A stretch of 64,000 nt of DNA. Source: Haloarchaeobius sp. FL176 (GTDB lineage: Archaea > Halobacteriota > Halobacteria > Halobacteriales > Natrialbaceae). Positions 41,224-50,402 of the stretch are shown here, piece after piece. The notes below the pieces were generated by a model. The model searched no databases and had not been told where the DNA came from. It saw only the letters and a list, made by a program, of their open reading frames with translations. The DNA lies in NCBI RefSeq assembly GCF_024609245.1, contig NZ_JANJYH010000001.1, forward strand, positions 310,001 through 374,000. The letters run 5' to 3'. Both the position numbers and the translations under genes were made by a program. The first letter of the stretch is position 1. Every line of letters starts with the position of its first letter.

Positions 41224-42860
41224 GCGACATTCAGCGCCGCGAGACCGCCTACCGGCTGTTCGCCGCGGAGTTCGACAACGCGACGCTGTCGCACCAGGAG
41301 GCCGACGAGGAACGCGCCCCGAACTACGTCATCACGCCGACCGGCGCTCGCGTCAACCGGCTCTTCGCGGTCGGTGTGCTCACCGAGGTCGAGTCCGTCA
41401 ACGACGACGTGCTCCGGGGGCGCATCGTCGACCCGACCGGGGCGTTCGTCGTCTACGCCGGCCAGTACCAGCCGGACGAGATGGCCGCGCTGGAGCAACT
41501 GGACACGCCAGCGTTCGTCGCGGTGACGGGGAAGGCGCGGACCTTCTCGCCGGACGACTCCGACCGCGTCTACACCTCGGTCCGCCCCGAGAGCATCACC
41601 CAAGTTGACGCCGCGACGCGTGACCGCTGGGTGGTCGACGCGGCCGAGCAGACGCTCGAACGCGTCGCCACCTACGCCGCCGCGGCCGGCCTCGCGGAGC
41701 GCGGCGAGGACCTGCGCCTCGCCCTGCAGTCCCGCGGTGTCTCGCCGGGACTCGCCGACGGCATCCCCCGCGCGATGGACCACTACGGGACCACCGCAAC
41801 CTACCTCTCGCGACTCCGTGAGACCGCCCTCGACGCGGTCCGCGTGGTCACCGGCGACCGCGACGAGGCTACCGCCGTCACCATCGACCCGGACGACGAG
41901 GGCGACGGCAGCGCGACCTGGGCGGACCTCCGCGACGAGGACCGCGCCGCGTTCGGCTCGCCGCTCGGCGAGGCGGAGCCCGTCGAACCCACGGACACGG
42001 ACGAGGCAGCCGCCGACGAGGAAGCCGCCGAAGCAGTGCCCGACGACGGGACAGCCAAACAATCGGTAGCCGACGACGAGGCGACCGAAGAATCGGTGGC
42101 CGACGAGCAACCGGTCGCTACCGACGCCGAACCCGCGAGTGAACCGGACTCGGCAGCCAGCGTGGACGAGCCGACCGACGACCCCGACGAGAGCGAGCTG
42201 GCGGCGCACGAACCCGAACCGGAATCCGGGACGACGGACGAAGCCGAGGACGAGACGGCTGCCTCGGAACCCGCCGACGCCGAGAGCGAACCCGAGGACG
42301 CTGACGCCGGCGGCATCGGCGACTTCGAGCCGGGTGACCTCGGCGACGACGACGAGGAATCGGAGGAGGACGCGACCGCCGAAGACACCGCCACCGAAGC
42401 AGACGCATCCCCCGCGGCTGACGACGGCGGGATGTACGAGATGGACGAGGCGGAACGCGAGGAGATCGAGGACGAGTTCGGCACCGAGTTCTCCAGCGGG
42501 AACGACGTGGCCGACCCCGGCGAGGCAGGCATCGAGACGCCCGAACCCGAGGCCGACGCCGAGCCCGCCGCGGAGCCGGAAGCGGACGACGCCGAGGCCG
42601 ATGCCGACGAATCCGACGCCGAGGCGGACGCATCCGAGGACGAGGGCGATGAACCCGCCGCGGACGTCGACCTCGAGTCGCACCTGCTCGACGTGATGGC
42701 GGAGCTCGACGACGGCGACGGCGCGGACCGCGCCGAACTCGTCGACCGCGTCGCCAGCGAGACCGGAACGTCCGAGGCGGCAGTCGAGGACGCCATTCAG
42801 GACGCGCTCATCGGCGGGCAGTGCTACGAACCGGGCGACGACCGCCTGAAGGCGATCTGA
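41220..42860 (+). CDS. rpap1: RPA-associated protein (RPAP1)
   Basis: 546 residues. The first 185 form the COG3390 OB-fold domain (RRETAYRLFAAEFDNATLSH, NRLFAVGVLTEVESVND, VVYAGQYQPDEM). A very long acidic, low-complexity linker (about 230-480, Asp/Glu/Ala/Ser/Pro) follows, and the C-terminal 65 residues are a winged-helix-like domain (SHLLDVMAELDDGDG ... VEDAIQDALIGGQCYEPGDD), similar in plan to the C-terminus of eukaryotic RPA32. It works with RPA1 in a complex that is genetically required as a unit in Haloferax. The linker is unusually long and may vary in length between strains. Confidence 0.93.
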   Translation: MSDIQRRETAYRLFAAEFDNATLSHQEADEERAPNYVITPTGARVNRLFAVGVLTEVESVNDDVLRGRIVDPTGAFVVYAGQYQPDEMAALEQLDTPAFVAVTGKARTFSPDDSDRVYTSVRPESITQVDAATRDRWVVDAAEQTLERVATYAAAAGLAERGEDLRLALQSRGVSPGLADGIPRAMDHYGTTATYLSRLRETALDAVRVVTGDRDEATAVTIDPDDEGDGSATWADLRDEDRAAFGSPLGEAEPVEPTDTDEAAADEEAAEAVPDDGTAKQSVADDEATEESVADEQPVATDAEPASEPDSAASVDEPTDDPDESELAAHEPEPESGTTDEAEDETAASEPADAESEPEDADAGGIGDFEPGDLGDDDEESEEDATAEDTATEADASPAADDGGMYEMDEAEREEIEDEFGTEFSSGNDVADPGEAGIETPEPEADAEPAAEPEADDAEADADESDAEADASEDEGDEPAADVDLESHLLDVMAELDDGDGADRAELVDRVASETGTSEAAVEDAIQDALIGGQCYEPGDDRLKAI

Positions 42861-42863
42861 GCG

Positions 42864-43601
42864 ATGGCGAGCGTCGAGCCGGTGCCCGGCCGGCCGGCAG
42901 CCGTCGTCGACACCGGGATCGAGCGTACACTCGTCGTCGCGGACTTCCACGCCGGCATCGAGGCCGGACTCAGGGTGGAGAGCGGCGTCCACGTCGCCAG
43001 CCGCGCCGAGGAGCGGCGCGAGGTGGTCCACACGATGCTCGATTCGACCGACCCGGACCGGTTCGTCGTCCTCGGCGACTTCATGCACTCCATCGGCAGC
43101 CCCGGCGGGGCAGAGCGCGGCGAAGTAGAGGTGTTGCTCGAAGCTATCGACGTTCCGACGACCGTCGTCAAGGGCAACCACGACGGCGACATCGAGTCGT
43201 GGGTCGACGCAGCCGTCACCGACGGCACGGGCGTCAGGCTCGGCGATATCGGGTTCGCCCACGGCCACACCTGGCCCGACCCTGCGGTGCTGGCCGCCGA
43301 TATCGTCTGTATCGGTCACGAGCACCCCTGCGTGCGGCTGACCGACGAGGTCGGCGGCAGCCGTATCGAGCGCGGCTGGCTCCGCGGCTCGCTCGAACGC
43401 GAGCCCTTCACCGAGCGGGAGCTCGACCAAGACTGGTCGGAGCCCGAGCTCGTCGTCTTCCCGGCGTTCAACGACCTCTGTGGTGGGACGTGGGTGAACG
43501 TGAACGAGAACTTCCTCGCGCCGTTCCTCCCCGAGGCGCTGCCGAGCGCGCAGGCATACTTGCTCGACGGGACGCGACTCGGCGACTACGGTCGCGTCTA
43601 G
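42864..43601 (+). CDS. rpe: RPA-operon calcineurin-like phosphoesterase
   Basis: 245 residues. Metallophosphoesterase motifs: VVADFHAGIE (Asp/His metal ligands), VVLGDFMHS (GD), VVKGNHDGD (GNHD), AHGHTWPDP and CIGHEHP. Architecture and position (4 bp after rpap1) are those of Rpe in the haloarchaeal rpa1-rpap1-rpe operon. Probably a nuclease or phosphatase linked to DNA repair, though its activity has not been settled. Its end overlaps the convergent 43598 gene by 4 bases. Confidence 0.92.
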   Translation: MASVEPVPGRPAAVVDTGIERTLVVADFHAGIEAGLRVESGVHVASRAEERREVVHTMLDSTDPDRFVVLGDFMHSIGSPGGAERGEVEVLLEAIDVPTTVVKGNHDGDIESWVDAAVTDGTGVRLGDIGFAHGHTWPDPAVLAADIVCIGHEHPCVRLTDEVGGSRIERGWLRGSLEREPFTERELDQDWSEPELVVFPAFNDLCGGTWVNVNENFLAPFLPEALPSAQAYLLDGTRLGDYGRV

Positions 43602-44977
43602 TCGTCGGTGTCGGGTTCTACGGCGGGCTCGCTGTCCCCGTCGTGAACGTCGGCGGGCTCGCTGTCCCCGTCGTGAACGTCGGCGGGCTCGCTGTCCAGC
43701 TCGTCGAGTTCGGCCTCCAGCTCGGCGACGTGGTCCGCGAGGCGGCCGATCTCCTCCTGTAGGGTGTGGAGCTCGTCGGCGGCGGCGTCGCCGGCCACCG
43801 CGGCGGCGTCGACCTCGCCCTCGACGAGCTCGGTGATAGTGAACTCGTCGCCGTCCGGGCCGGGGAACTCCGTCTCGTCGAGTTCGGCCTCCAGCTCGGC
43901 GGCGTCGACCGGGTCGAAATCCGCGGCCAGTTCCTCGAACGTCTCGACGACGTCGTCGATGACCGGTTCGGACGTCTCCTCCTCGGCCGTGATCGGCGAG
44001 ACGAACACGTCGACGACCTGCGGGCGGTCGACGAGCGCCTCGACGATGCGTCCCGGTGGCTGGTCGGTGACGACGACCACGTCCACGACGTCACGTCGGC
44101 CGTCGCCGGTGACCTGCCGGCCGTCGATCTCGAAGGCGTTCGCGAGCTCCTGGGCGACGACGACCGCGCCGCCGCCGTGGTAGCTGTCGCGTGTCTCGAC
44201 GCGGACGAAGTGGCTTCCCCGCGACACGGGCTGGTCGAGCAGGGCGTCGACAGTCGCCTCGTCCGGCGGCGCAAGTTCGCCGGCACCGCCACGGACGACC
44301 GGATGGGGCCAGTCGTTGTCGGGCTCTGGGAGCGCCTCGGGGAGCGATCTCGTGACGGGCGCACCCGGTGTCGGTCCAGCCCCTGCCGTCGCACCGTCGG
44401 TGTCGTCCCAGGTGCCACCCGCTGGCGGGGCAGCGACGGGCTGTGACCCGGCATCCGACCGGTCTGGTGTGGCGTCGGCCGGCGTCGTGAGCGCACGCTC
44501 GACGGCGGCTCGGATTCGCTCGAACGGCTCGTCCGAGGCGAAGCGCCCGTCCACCCGGAGGAGGTCCGCCTCGACGCCGACCGGTCGGAGCGACGGCGCG
44601 TTCGGGTTGGAGGTGACTCGCAGGTGTGGCTGGCCGAGGAAGCCATAGATGTGGTCGGGTTCGGAGAGCCAGACCATCAGCAGCGTCACGACGGTATCGC
44701 CGGGCGGGACCGAGCCGGTGTAGACGAGCCGGCCGTCGTCGAACGCAGTCCACCCCTGGCCGCCGTAGTCGGCGTGGACCGCGACGTGCTCCCGCTGTAC
44801 CGACTCGGGGAGTCGCTCGGTCAGCCTGACGCCGACGGGGGCGTCCCTCGCGGACTCGAAGGCGAATTTGACCGACGGCAACGGGAGGGTCTCCAGGTCC
44901 AGCCCCTTTCTGACGACGACGTCTTCGACCTCGACGTCGACGGTGTACCCCCCATACCACCTGCTGGGCACACGCAT
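43598..44977 (-). CDS. Haloarchaeal hypothetical protein with repetitive C-terminus
   Basis: 459 residues. N-terminal half (about 1-155) is predicted beta-rich (YTVDVEVEDVVVRKGLDLE, VVTLLMVWLSEPDHIYGFLG), a Pro/Ala/Thr-rich disordered linker covers about 165-235, a central domain (about 240-340) has GGGAVVVAQELANAFEIDGR and VVDVVVVTDQPPG, and the C-terminus is a coiled coil (ELHTLQEEIGRLADHVAELE) followed by a 10-residue acidic repeat (DSEPADVHDG) in two full copies and a partial third. No signal peptide. No family that I recognise; it faces the Lhr helicase gene across a 112-bp divergent promoter region. Confidence 0.65.
   Translation of the reverse strand: MRVPSRWYGGYTVDVEVEDVVVRKGLDLETLPLPSVKFAFESARDAPVGVRLTERLPESVQREHVAVHADYGGQGWTAFDDGRLVYTGSVPPGDTVVTLLMVWLSEPDHIYGFLGQPHLRVTSNPNAPSLRPVGVEADLLRVDGRFASDEPFERIRAAVERALTTPADATPDRSDAGSQPVAAPPAGGTWDDTDGATAGAGPTPGAPVTRSLPEALPEPDNDWPHPVVRGGAGELAPPDEATVDALLDQPVSRGSHFVRVETRDSYHGGGAVVVAQELANAFEIDGRQVTGDGRRDVVDVVVVTDQPPGRIVEALVDRPQVVDVFVSPITAEEETSEPVIDDVVETFEELAADFDPVDAAELEAELDETEFPGPDGDEFTITELVEGEVDAAAVAGDAAADELHTLQEEIGRLADHVAELEAELDELDSEPADVHDGDSEPADVHDGDSEPAVEPDTDD
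43621..43697. repeat. 30-bp tandem direct repeat, 2.5 copies
   Basis: 43621-43650 and 43651-43680 are identical 30-mers, with the first 17 bases of a third copy at 43681-43697. In frame within the minus-strand gene they encode the decapeptide DSEPADVHDG. Slipped-strand expansion is the likely origin, so copy number may vary between strains. Confidence 0.9.
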
Positions 44978-45089
44978 TCGGACGTATCACCGTGGTAGAG
45001 GGAGATAGTCGCTTTGTCAAAAATCCTGATTTTACCCGACGAAACGAAGCGCCGAGCGACTTATTCCCGTCGCGGCGTTAGGACGGGCG

Positions 45090-47921
45090 ATGACGGAGGG
45101 AGCGGCCGCGTTCACCGTCCTCGGAAGCGAGGTCAGGTCGGCGCTGTCGGACAGGGGATTCCAGACGCCGACACGCACCCAGCGGCGAGCACTGCCGCCC
45201 ATCGCGGCGGGCGAGCACACGCTAGTCGTCGCTCCGACTGGGACCGGGAAGACGGAGACCGCGATGCTGCCGGTTTTCGACTCGCTGGTCCGGAACGAGG
45301 ACGAGGAGCGGGGCACCTACGGCTTCCGGGCGCTGTACATCACGCCGCTCCGGGCGCTGAACCGCGACATGCGCGAGCGACTCGACTGGTGGGGCGAGCG
45401 GCTCGGCCTCGACGTGGACGTGCGCCACGGCGACACGACCGACTACCAGCGTTCGAAGCAGGCGAACGACCCACCGGACGTACTGGTGACGACGCCGGAG
45501 ACGGTGCAGGCGATGCTCACCGGGTCGAAGCTCCGGACCGGGCTGGAGTCGCTGGAGCACGTGGTCATCGACGAGGTCCACGAACTCGCGGCCTCGAAGC
45601 GGGGTGCACAGCTGACGGTCGCGCTCGAACGCCTCCGGGAGCTGGCGGGGCCGTTCCAGCGTGTCGGTCTCTCGGCGACGGTCGGCGACCCCGGAGAGGT
45701 CGGCGCGTTCCTCACCGGTGGCCGGGGCTGTGCGATACGGCAGGTCGACGTCGGCAGCGACCTCGACGTGTCGGTCGTCGAGCCCGCCGTCGAGGACGGC
45801 GACGAGCGCCTCGCGAGCGAGCTTGTCACCGACGCAACCGTCGCGAGCCACGTGCGGACGATACTCGACCTCGTCGAGCGAAACGAGTCGACCCTCATCT
45901 TCGTGAACACCAGACAGACGGCGGAGGCACTCGGCTCGCGGTTCAAGGAGCTCGGTGCCGACATCGGCGTCCACCACGGCTCGCTCTCGAAGGAGGCCCG
46001 CATCGAGGTCGAGGACGAGTTCAAGGCCGGCGATCTCGATGGCCTGCTCTGTACCTCCTCGATGGAGCTGGGCATCGACGTTGGTCGTATCGACCACGTC
46101 GTGCAGTACCAGAGCCCCCGCGAGGTCGCACGGCTGCTCCAGCGCGTCGGCCGCGCTGGCCACCGCCGCGACGAGGTCTCCTCGGGCACCGTCGTGACGA
46201 CACGGGCCGACGACACGTTCGAGGCGCTGGCAATCGCCCGTCGGGCCCGCGACGGCGAGGTCGAGCGGGCAAACATCCACGAGTGGAGCCTCGACGTCGT
46301 CGCGAACCAGGTACCTGGCATCGCGATGGATGCAGACGAGATATCGATGCGCGCGCTCCACGAGCTGTTCACCCGTGCCTACCCGTTCCGTGACCTCGCC
46401 GAGTCCGACCTCCGGGCGGTAGTGTCCGAACTGAAAGGCAACCGCGTGGTCTGGTTCGACGAGGCCGCCGACACCGTCGAGACGACCGGCGGTACCTGGC
46501 AGTACGTCTACGCGAACCTCTCGATGATCCCCGACGAGGAGACCTACGACGTCGAGGACGTCGCCAGCGGCCAGCAGGTCGGCACGCTCGACGAGCGCTT
46601 CGTCGTCAACTTCGCCACCGCCGGCGAGGTGTTCGTCCAGCGCGGCGAGATGTGGCGCATCGTCAACGTCGACGACGACGAGTCGACGGTGAAGGTCTCG
46701 CCCGTCTCGGACCCCGCCGGCGAGGTGCCGTCGTGGGTCGGCCAGGAGATTCCGGTGCCCGAGGCGGTCGCCCGCGAGGTCGGCGCGATGCGCGACGTGG
46801 CGACGCCCCAGTTCGAGCGCGGGGCCCCACGGACCGCCGTCGCCCGCGAGTTCGCCAACCGCTATCCGGCCGACGAGGCCTCGCTCGCGAGCGCGCTGAC
46901 GCAGGTGGAGAACCACGTCGAGACGGACGCGCCGACCCCGACCGGCGAGCGAATCGTCGTCGAGGGCCGCGGGAACACGTTCGTCGTCAACGCCCCGTTC
47001 GGGCACAAGACGAACGCGACGCTCGGCCGCGTGCTCTCCTCGCTGCTCGGGCAGCGCGCGGGCTCGACCGTCGGGCTCGATACGGACCCGTACCGCATCG
47101 AGCTGGAGGTGCCGTCGGGGGTGTCGCTGGGTGAAGTCCGCGAGCTGCTGGAGACGACCGACCCGGAGCACGTCGAGGCCATCGTCGAGCTCTCGCTGAA
47201 GCGCTCGGACGCGCTGAAGTTCCGGCTCTCGCAGGTGGCGGCGAAGTTCGGCGCGCTCAAACGCTGGGAGGGTAGCGGTGTCTCCGGCGACAGACTGCTC
47301 GCCGCGCTCTCTGACACCCCCATCTACGACGAGGCGGTCCGCGAGGTGTTCCACGAGGACCTCGCGGTCGAGGCCGCCGCCGACGTGCTCCGTGCGATAC
47401 GCGACGGCGACTGCGAGGTCCTCGTCCACGGCGACCGGACGCCCATCGGGACCGACGGTCGCTCCGCCGGGAAGGAGTTGCTATCGCCGGAGAACGCCGA
47501 CGCGAGCGTCATCGAGACGGTGAAAGAGCGCATCCGCAACGACCGCGTCATCCTCTTCTGCGTCCACTGTGGGGACTGGAAGCAGAAGACGAAGGTCCGA
47601 CGCGTGCGTGACCAGCCCGACTGCCCCGAGTGTGGCTCGACGAGGATCGCCGCACTCAACCCCTGGGACGAGGAGAGCGTCGCGGCTGTGCGCGCCGACG
47701 ACAAGGACGAGGAGCAGGAGCACAAGACCGAACGCGCGTACCAGGCGGCGGGCCTCGTCCAGAGCCACGGCAAGCGAGCCGTGATCGCCCTCGCGGCGCG
47801 TGGCGTCGGTCCGACGAACGCGGCCAGGGTCATCAACAAACTGCGCGAGGACGAGCAGGCGTTCTACCGGGACCTGCTCGCACAGGAGCGGGAGTACGCA
47901 CGGACCCAGAGCTTCTGGTGA
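45090..47921 (+). CDS. lhr: Lhr-type superfamily 2 helicase
   Basis: 943 residues. RecA1: QRRALPPIAAGEHTLV with Walker A APTGTGKTETA (48-58), YITPLRALNRDM, and DEVH box VIDEVHELAASKRG; SAT motif VGLSATVGD. RecA2: LIFVNTRQTAEAL, DGLLCTSSMELGIDV and QRVGRAGHRRDE. The remaining 480 residues contain the Lhr winged-helix and beta-bundle core plus a late zinc-finger pair (FCVHCGDW...CPECGS, about 830-860). Lhr helicases remodel DNA forks and hybrids in repair. A TATA-like CTTATTC near 45059 lies 28 nt before the ATG. Divergent from the 43598-44977 gene. Confidence 0.93.
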   Translation: MTEGAAAFTVLGSEVRSALSDRGFQTPTRTQRRALPPIAAGEHTLVVAPTGTGKTETAMLPVFDSLVRNEDEERGTYGFRALYITPLRALNRDMRERLDWWGERLGLDVDVRHGDTTDYQRSKQANDPPDVLVTTPETVQAMLTGSKLRTGLESLEHVVIDEVHELAASKRGAQLTVALERLRELAGPFQRVGLSATVGDPGEVGAFLTGGRGCAIRQVDVGSDLDVSVVEPAVEDGDERLASELVTDATVASHVRTILDLVERNESTLIFVNTRQTAEALGSRFKELGADIGVHHGSLSKEARIEVEDEFKAGDLDGLLCTSSMELGIDVGRIDHVVQYQSPREVARLLQRVGRAGHRRDEVSSGTVVTTRADDTFEALAIARRARDGEVERANIHEWSLDVVANQVPGIAMDADEISMRALHELFTRAYPFRDLAESDLRAVVSELKGNRVVWFDEAADTVETTGGTWQYVYANLSMIPDEETYDVEDVASGQQVGTLDERFVVNFATAGEVFVQRGEMWRIVNVDDDESTVKVSPVSDPAGEVPSWVGQEIPVPEAVAREVGAMRDVATPQFERGAPRTAVAREFANRYPADEASLASALTQVENHVETDAPTPTGERIVVEGRGNTFVVNAPFGHKTNATLGRVLSSLLGQRAGSTVGLDTDPYRIELEVPSGVSLGEVRELLETTDPEHVEAIVELSLKRSDALKFRLSQVAAKFGALKRWEGSGVSGDRLLAALSDTPIYDEAVREVFHEDLAVEAAADVLRAIRDGDCEVLVHGDRTPIGTDGRSAGKELLSPENADASVIETVKERIRNDRVILFCVHCGDWKQKTKVRRVRDQPDCPECGSTRIAALNPWDEESVAAVRADDKDEEQEHKTERAYQAAGLVQSHGKRAVIALAARGVGPTNAARVINKLREDEQAFYRDLLAQEREYARTQSFW

Positions 47922-48148
47922 GTGGTGTCATGAACAGTAAGTTTGGCCAGCCCGGAAGGGGGGGAGTGGTGGGCCAGGCGTCAGCGGTGGTTCAAAACGC
48001 GCAGTTGGGGAGTAATCCATACAGTTTCGACGTTCGGCGAGGAGATAGCCACACGCGTAAGCAGTGACAGTCGGAGTCACTCTCATCGATTAGTACCGGC
48101 TCGCTCGCTCCCGAAACGCACAAACCTCTCGCCCCCACTCGTCCAAGC

Positions 48149-48808
48149 ATGCGATTCGTGCCCGACGGCCGTCGATACGCCGGCCTCCTGTTCGCCGCCG
48201 CGCCGGTCGCGACGGTCCTGGCCACCCCCATCGCCGGCGCGGCGTTCGTGCTCGCCGGCGCCGCGACGCTGCACTTCTTCCGCGACCCACCACGGTCGCC
48301 GCCGCCGTCGGGCGTCGTCTCGCCCGCCGACGGCCGTGTCTCCGTCGTCCGCGAGGAGGACGACCGGCTCCGCGTCGGGGTGTTCATGAACGTCACCGAC
48401 GTGCACGTCAACCGCGCGCCGATCGCGGGGACGGTCCGCGAGGTCGAGCACGTCCCCGGAGCACACGGACCGGCGTTCTCGAAGGACTCGGACAGAAACG
48501 AGCGCGTCCACCTCCGCATCGACGCCGCCGAGGAGGCTGCGGGTCCGGCCGGCGCGCTCGACGGCACCGAAGTCGAACTCACGCAGATCGCCGGTGCGTT
48601 CGCCCGCCGCATCCACCCCTGGGTCGAGCCGGGCGCGACCGTCGAGCGCGGCGACCGGGTCGGCCACATCGCGTTCGGGAGCCGAGCCGACGTGCTGTTC
48701 CCGTCCGTGGTCGACCGCTCGGACCTCGAGGTCTCGACGGGCGACACCGTGCGCGCCAGCGAGTCGGTGCTCGCGACGGTCGAGTCGGCGACGGACGAGA
48801 CCGCCTGA
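48149..48808 (+). CDS. asd: Archaetidylserine decarboxylase (phosphatidylserine decarboxylase family)
   Basis: 219 residues. Two N-terminal hydrophobic stretches (GLLFAAAPVATVLATPIAGA and FVLAGAATLHFF) anchor it; VVSPADGRVSVV, MNVTDVHVNRAPIAGTV and the self-cleavage site FGSRADVLFP (about 174-183) are signature motifs. Ser of the GS motif becomes the pyruvoyl group of the alpha chain. It converts archaetidylserine to archaetidylethanolamine. The 227-bp upstream region has no gene; a 6-bp hairpin AGTGAC/GTCACT sits at 48063-48081. Confidence 0.92.
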   Translation: MRFVPDGRRYAGLLFAAAPVATVLATPIAGAAFVLAGAATLHFFRDPPRSPPPSGVVSPADGRVSVVREEDDRLRVGVFMNVTDVHVNRAPIAGTVREVEHVPGAHGPAFSKDSDRNERVHLRIDAAEEAAGPAGALDGTEVELTQIAGAFARRIHPWVEPGATVERGDRVGHIAFGSRADVLFPSVVDRSDLEVSTGDTVRASESVLATVESATDETA

Positions 48809-48813
48809 GCCAG

Positions 48814-49104
48814 TCACTCCCAGCCGACCAGGGACTTCAGCCACCCGTAGGCTGTCGACGCGACGTACAGCCAGCCGAGCATCAACACGACGGCGAGCGC
48901 GAGCCCGAGAAGACCACTGAGGAGGACCAGGGGGTACGACACCTCGTCGAGGCCCCCGACCTGCTGGACGACGAGGTCCGGAAGCTCGACGAAGACGGAG
49001 AGGAAGCTCCAGGTCCCGAGCGCGACCCCGACGACACCCACGAGGAGGAAGGCGGCGAGTCCGACCACCTCCACGAGCTGGACCCGCTCGACGGCGTCGA
49101 ACAT
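48814..49104 (-). CDS. Small two- to three-span membrane protein
   Basis: 96 residues. Hydrophobic segments: VEVVGLAAFLLVGVVGVALG, then YPLVLLSGLLGLALAVVLML and the region before GWLYVASTAYGWLKSLV. Short charged N-terminus MFDAVERVQ. No motif recognised. Convergent with asd (5-bp gap), divergent from the Tat-substrate gene at 49190. Confidence 0.65.
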   Translation of the reverse strand: MFDAVERVQLVEVVGLAAFLLVGVVGVALGTWSFLSVFVELPDLVVQQVGGLDEVSYPLVLLSGLLGLALAVVLMLGWLYVASTAYGWLKSLVGWE

Positions 49105-49189
49105 GGCTGTAACTCGTCGCGACGGCCACTAATCGGTTCGGGCGGCCGGGGACGGAACTTTTAGGCCGGGGAATCCCGTCGATGAGAGC

Positions 49190-50320
49190 GTGAACTGGGA
49201 CTCCCTTCGCGAACGACTCTCGCTGTCCGGCGACGAGGGGAGCGACGCTACAGACGACGGTGACAGCGTCGCCAGCGACTCTCCAGCCGAGAGCGGCTCC
49301 GACGGTGGCCCGCGGGTCACCCGCCGTCGCGCACTCACCGCACTCGGCACCGTTGGGTTCGCTGGCTCCGCGAAGGCCCTCGACAACGTGGTGGTCGGCT
49401 ACGGCATCCTCGAGGGGACGAACCTCCGCGACCAGGACCTCGCGACGGTCGCCGGCCAGCGGCTCCACCCCCGCCGGACCTGGACGAGCGTCCAGGGGAA
49501 CGAACTCGTGTTCGCGGACCGGACCGCCTTCCTCTCCGGCGACGGCGTCGACGAGACACTCGACCTCGCGACGGCGACCAGCGCCGACGCACGGGCGCTC
49601 GACGACGAACTCGGCTTCGAGCTGTTCGAGCCGCTGGTCGCCGCCGACGACACGCTCGCCCGGATGGTCGACGAGGACCCGGCAGCGGTCGACGGCCTGC
49701 GGTTCGAGTTCTCGACGTACGAGCCGTTCTTCGAGCGGGTCCGGGACGGCGACGCGCGGCCCGGTGCGGTCGCCTGGCTGCGGGAGAACCGCTACACGGA
49801 CGTCGAACCCGCGACCGTCGAGGCCTTCGCGGGTGCCGACCCTCGCGAGCCGAAGGCCGTCGTCGACGGCCTCGTCGGCGCGTTCCGCGGACACACCAGC
49901 TACGACATCCCCAGGTATGCGGCCGGCTCCGTCGAAGACAACGTGTTGCTCGGCAGCGTGGACCTGCGCCAGCACTTCGAGTCCCCGACGGCCTTCGAGG
50001 CACTGGAGGACGGCCGCAACAGCGGGCTGTTCTGTTACGAGTTCGTCTACCGCTCGGTCGAGGCACTGCACTCCGTGTCCGCGTACGAACAGACGACGCC
50101 GGTGTTCGGGGGGCGCGTCCACGACGAGCGCCACAAACACGCCTTCACCGCCATCGGGAGCGTGCTCCGGGAGGACGACCAGCTCGTGATTCCGATGACG
50201 TTCGTCGACTACACCCACTCCACGCTGTACGACGACCTCGCGCTCCGCGGCGTGATGGGCCGCGGACTGGAGGCGTACAACGACCGCCACCGGGCGACCG
50301 ACATCTACTGGAACAACTGA
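49190..50320 (+). CDS. Tat-exported haloarchaeal protein of unknown function
   Basis: 376 residues from a GTG start (MNWDSLRERLSLSGDEG). A 45-residue disordered acidic N-terminus precedes the twin-Arg signal RRRALTALGTVGFAGSAKAL, so the signal lies unusually far in; the hydrophobic part is short. The mature domain (about 65-376) has a mixed alpha/beta pattern with DLRQHFESPTAFEALEDG, FVYRSVEALHSVSAYEQTT and VIPMTFVDYTHSTLYDDLAL, and a His/Asp-rich RVHDERHKHAFT. No family I can name. A later ATG would remove the acidic N-terminus but not the signal. Confidence 0.65.
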   Translation: MNWDSLRERLSLSGDEGSDATDDGDSVASDSPAESGSDGGPRVTRRRALTALGTVGFAGSAKALDNVVVGYGILEGTNLRDQDLATVAGQRLHPRRTWTSVQGNELVFADRTAFLSGDGVDETLDLATATSADARALDDELGFELFEPLVAADDTLARMVDEDPAAVDGLRFEFSTYEPFFERVRDGDARPGAVAWLRENRYTDVEPATVEAFAGADPREPKAVVDGLVGAFRGHTSYDIPRYAAGSVEDNVLLGSVDLRQHFESPTAFEALEDGRNSGLFCYEFVYRSVEALHSVSAYEQTTPVFGGRVHDERHKHAFTAIGSVLREDDQLVIPMTFVDYTHSTLYDDLALRGVMGRGLEAYNDRHRATDIYWNN

Positions 50321-50402
50321 CGCCGGCCGCCCGCACGGTCCGTCCGCCCGGAAACTGTGTCACCCGAACTCTTGCGGCGTGGAGATGGCCCGCGTAGTCG
50401 TC

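Noticed and set aside
41130-43430. A 766-codon minus-strand frame opposite rpap1 and rpe
   Set aside because: Its Gly/Phe/Val-rich repeats are only the mirror of the acidic low-complexity linker of RPAP1.
43621-43697. CRISPR-like repeats
   Set aside because: Copies are directly adjacent with no spacers and lie in frame inside a coding sequence.
45222-47429. A 735-codon minus-strand frame inside the Lhr helicase gene
   Set aside because: Antisense shadow of a gene with complete helicase motifs; product lacks any recognisable fold.
48083-50290. A 735-codon minus-strand frame across asd and the Tat-substrate gene
   Set aside because: It crosses two real genes in opposite orientation, and its composition (Arg/Val/Asp with no domain) is that of a shadow.
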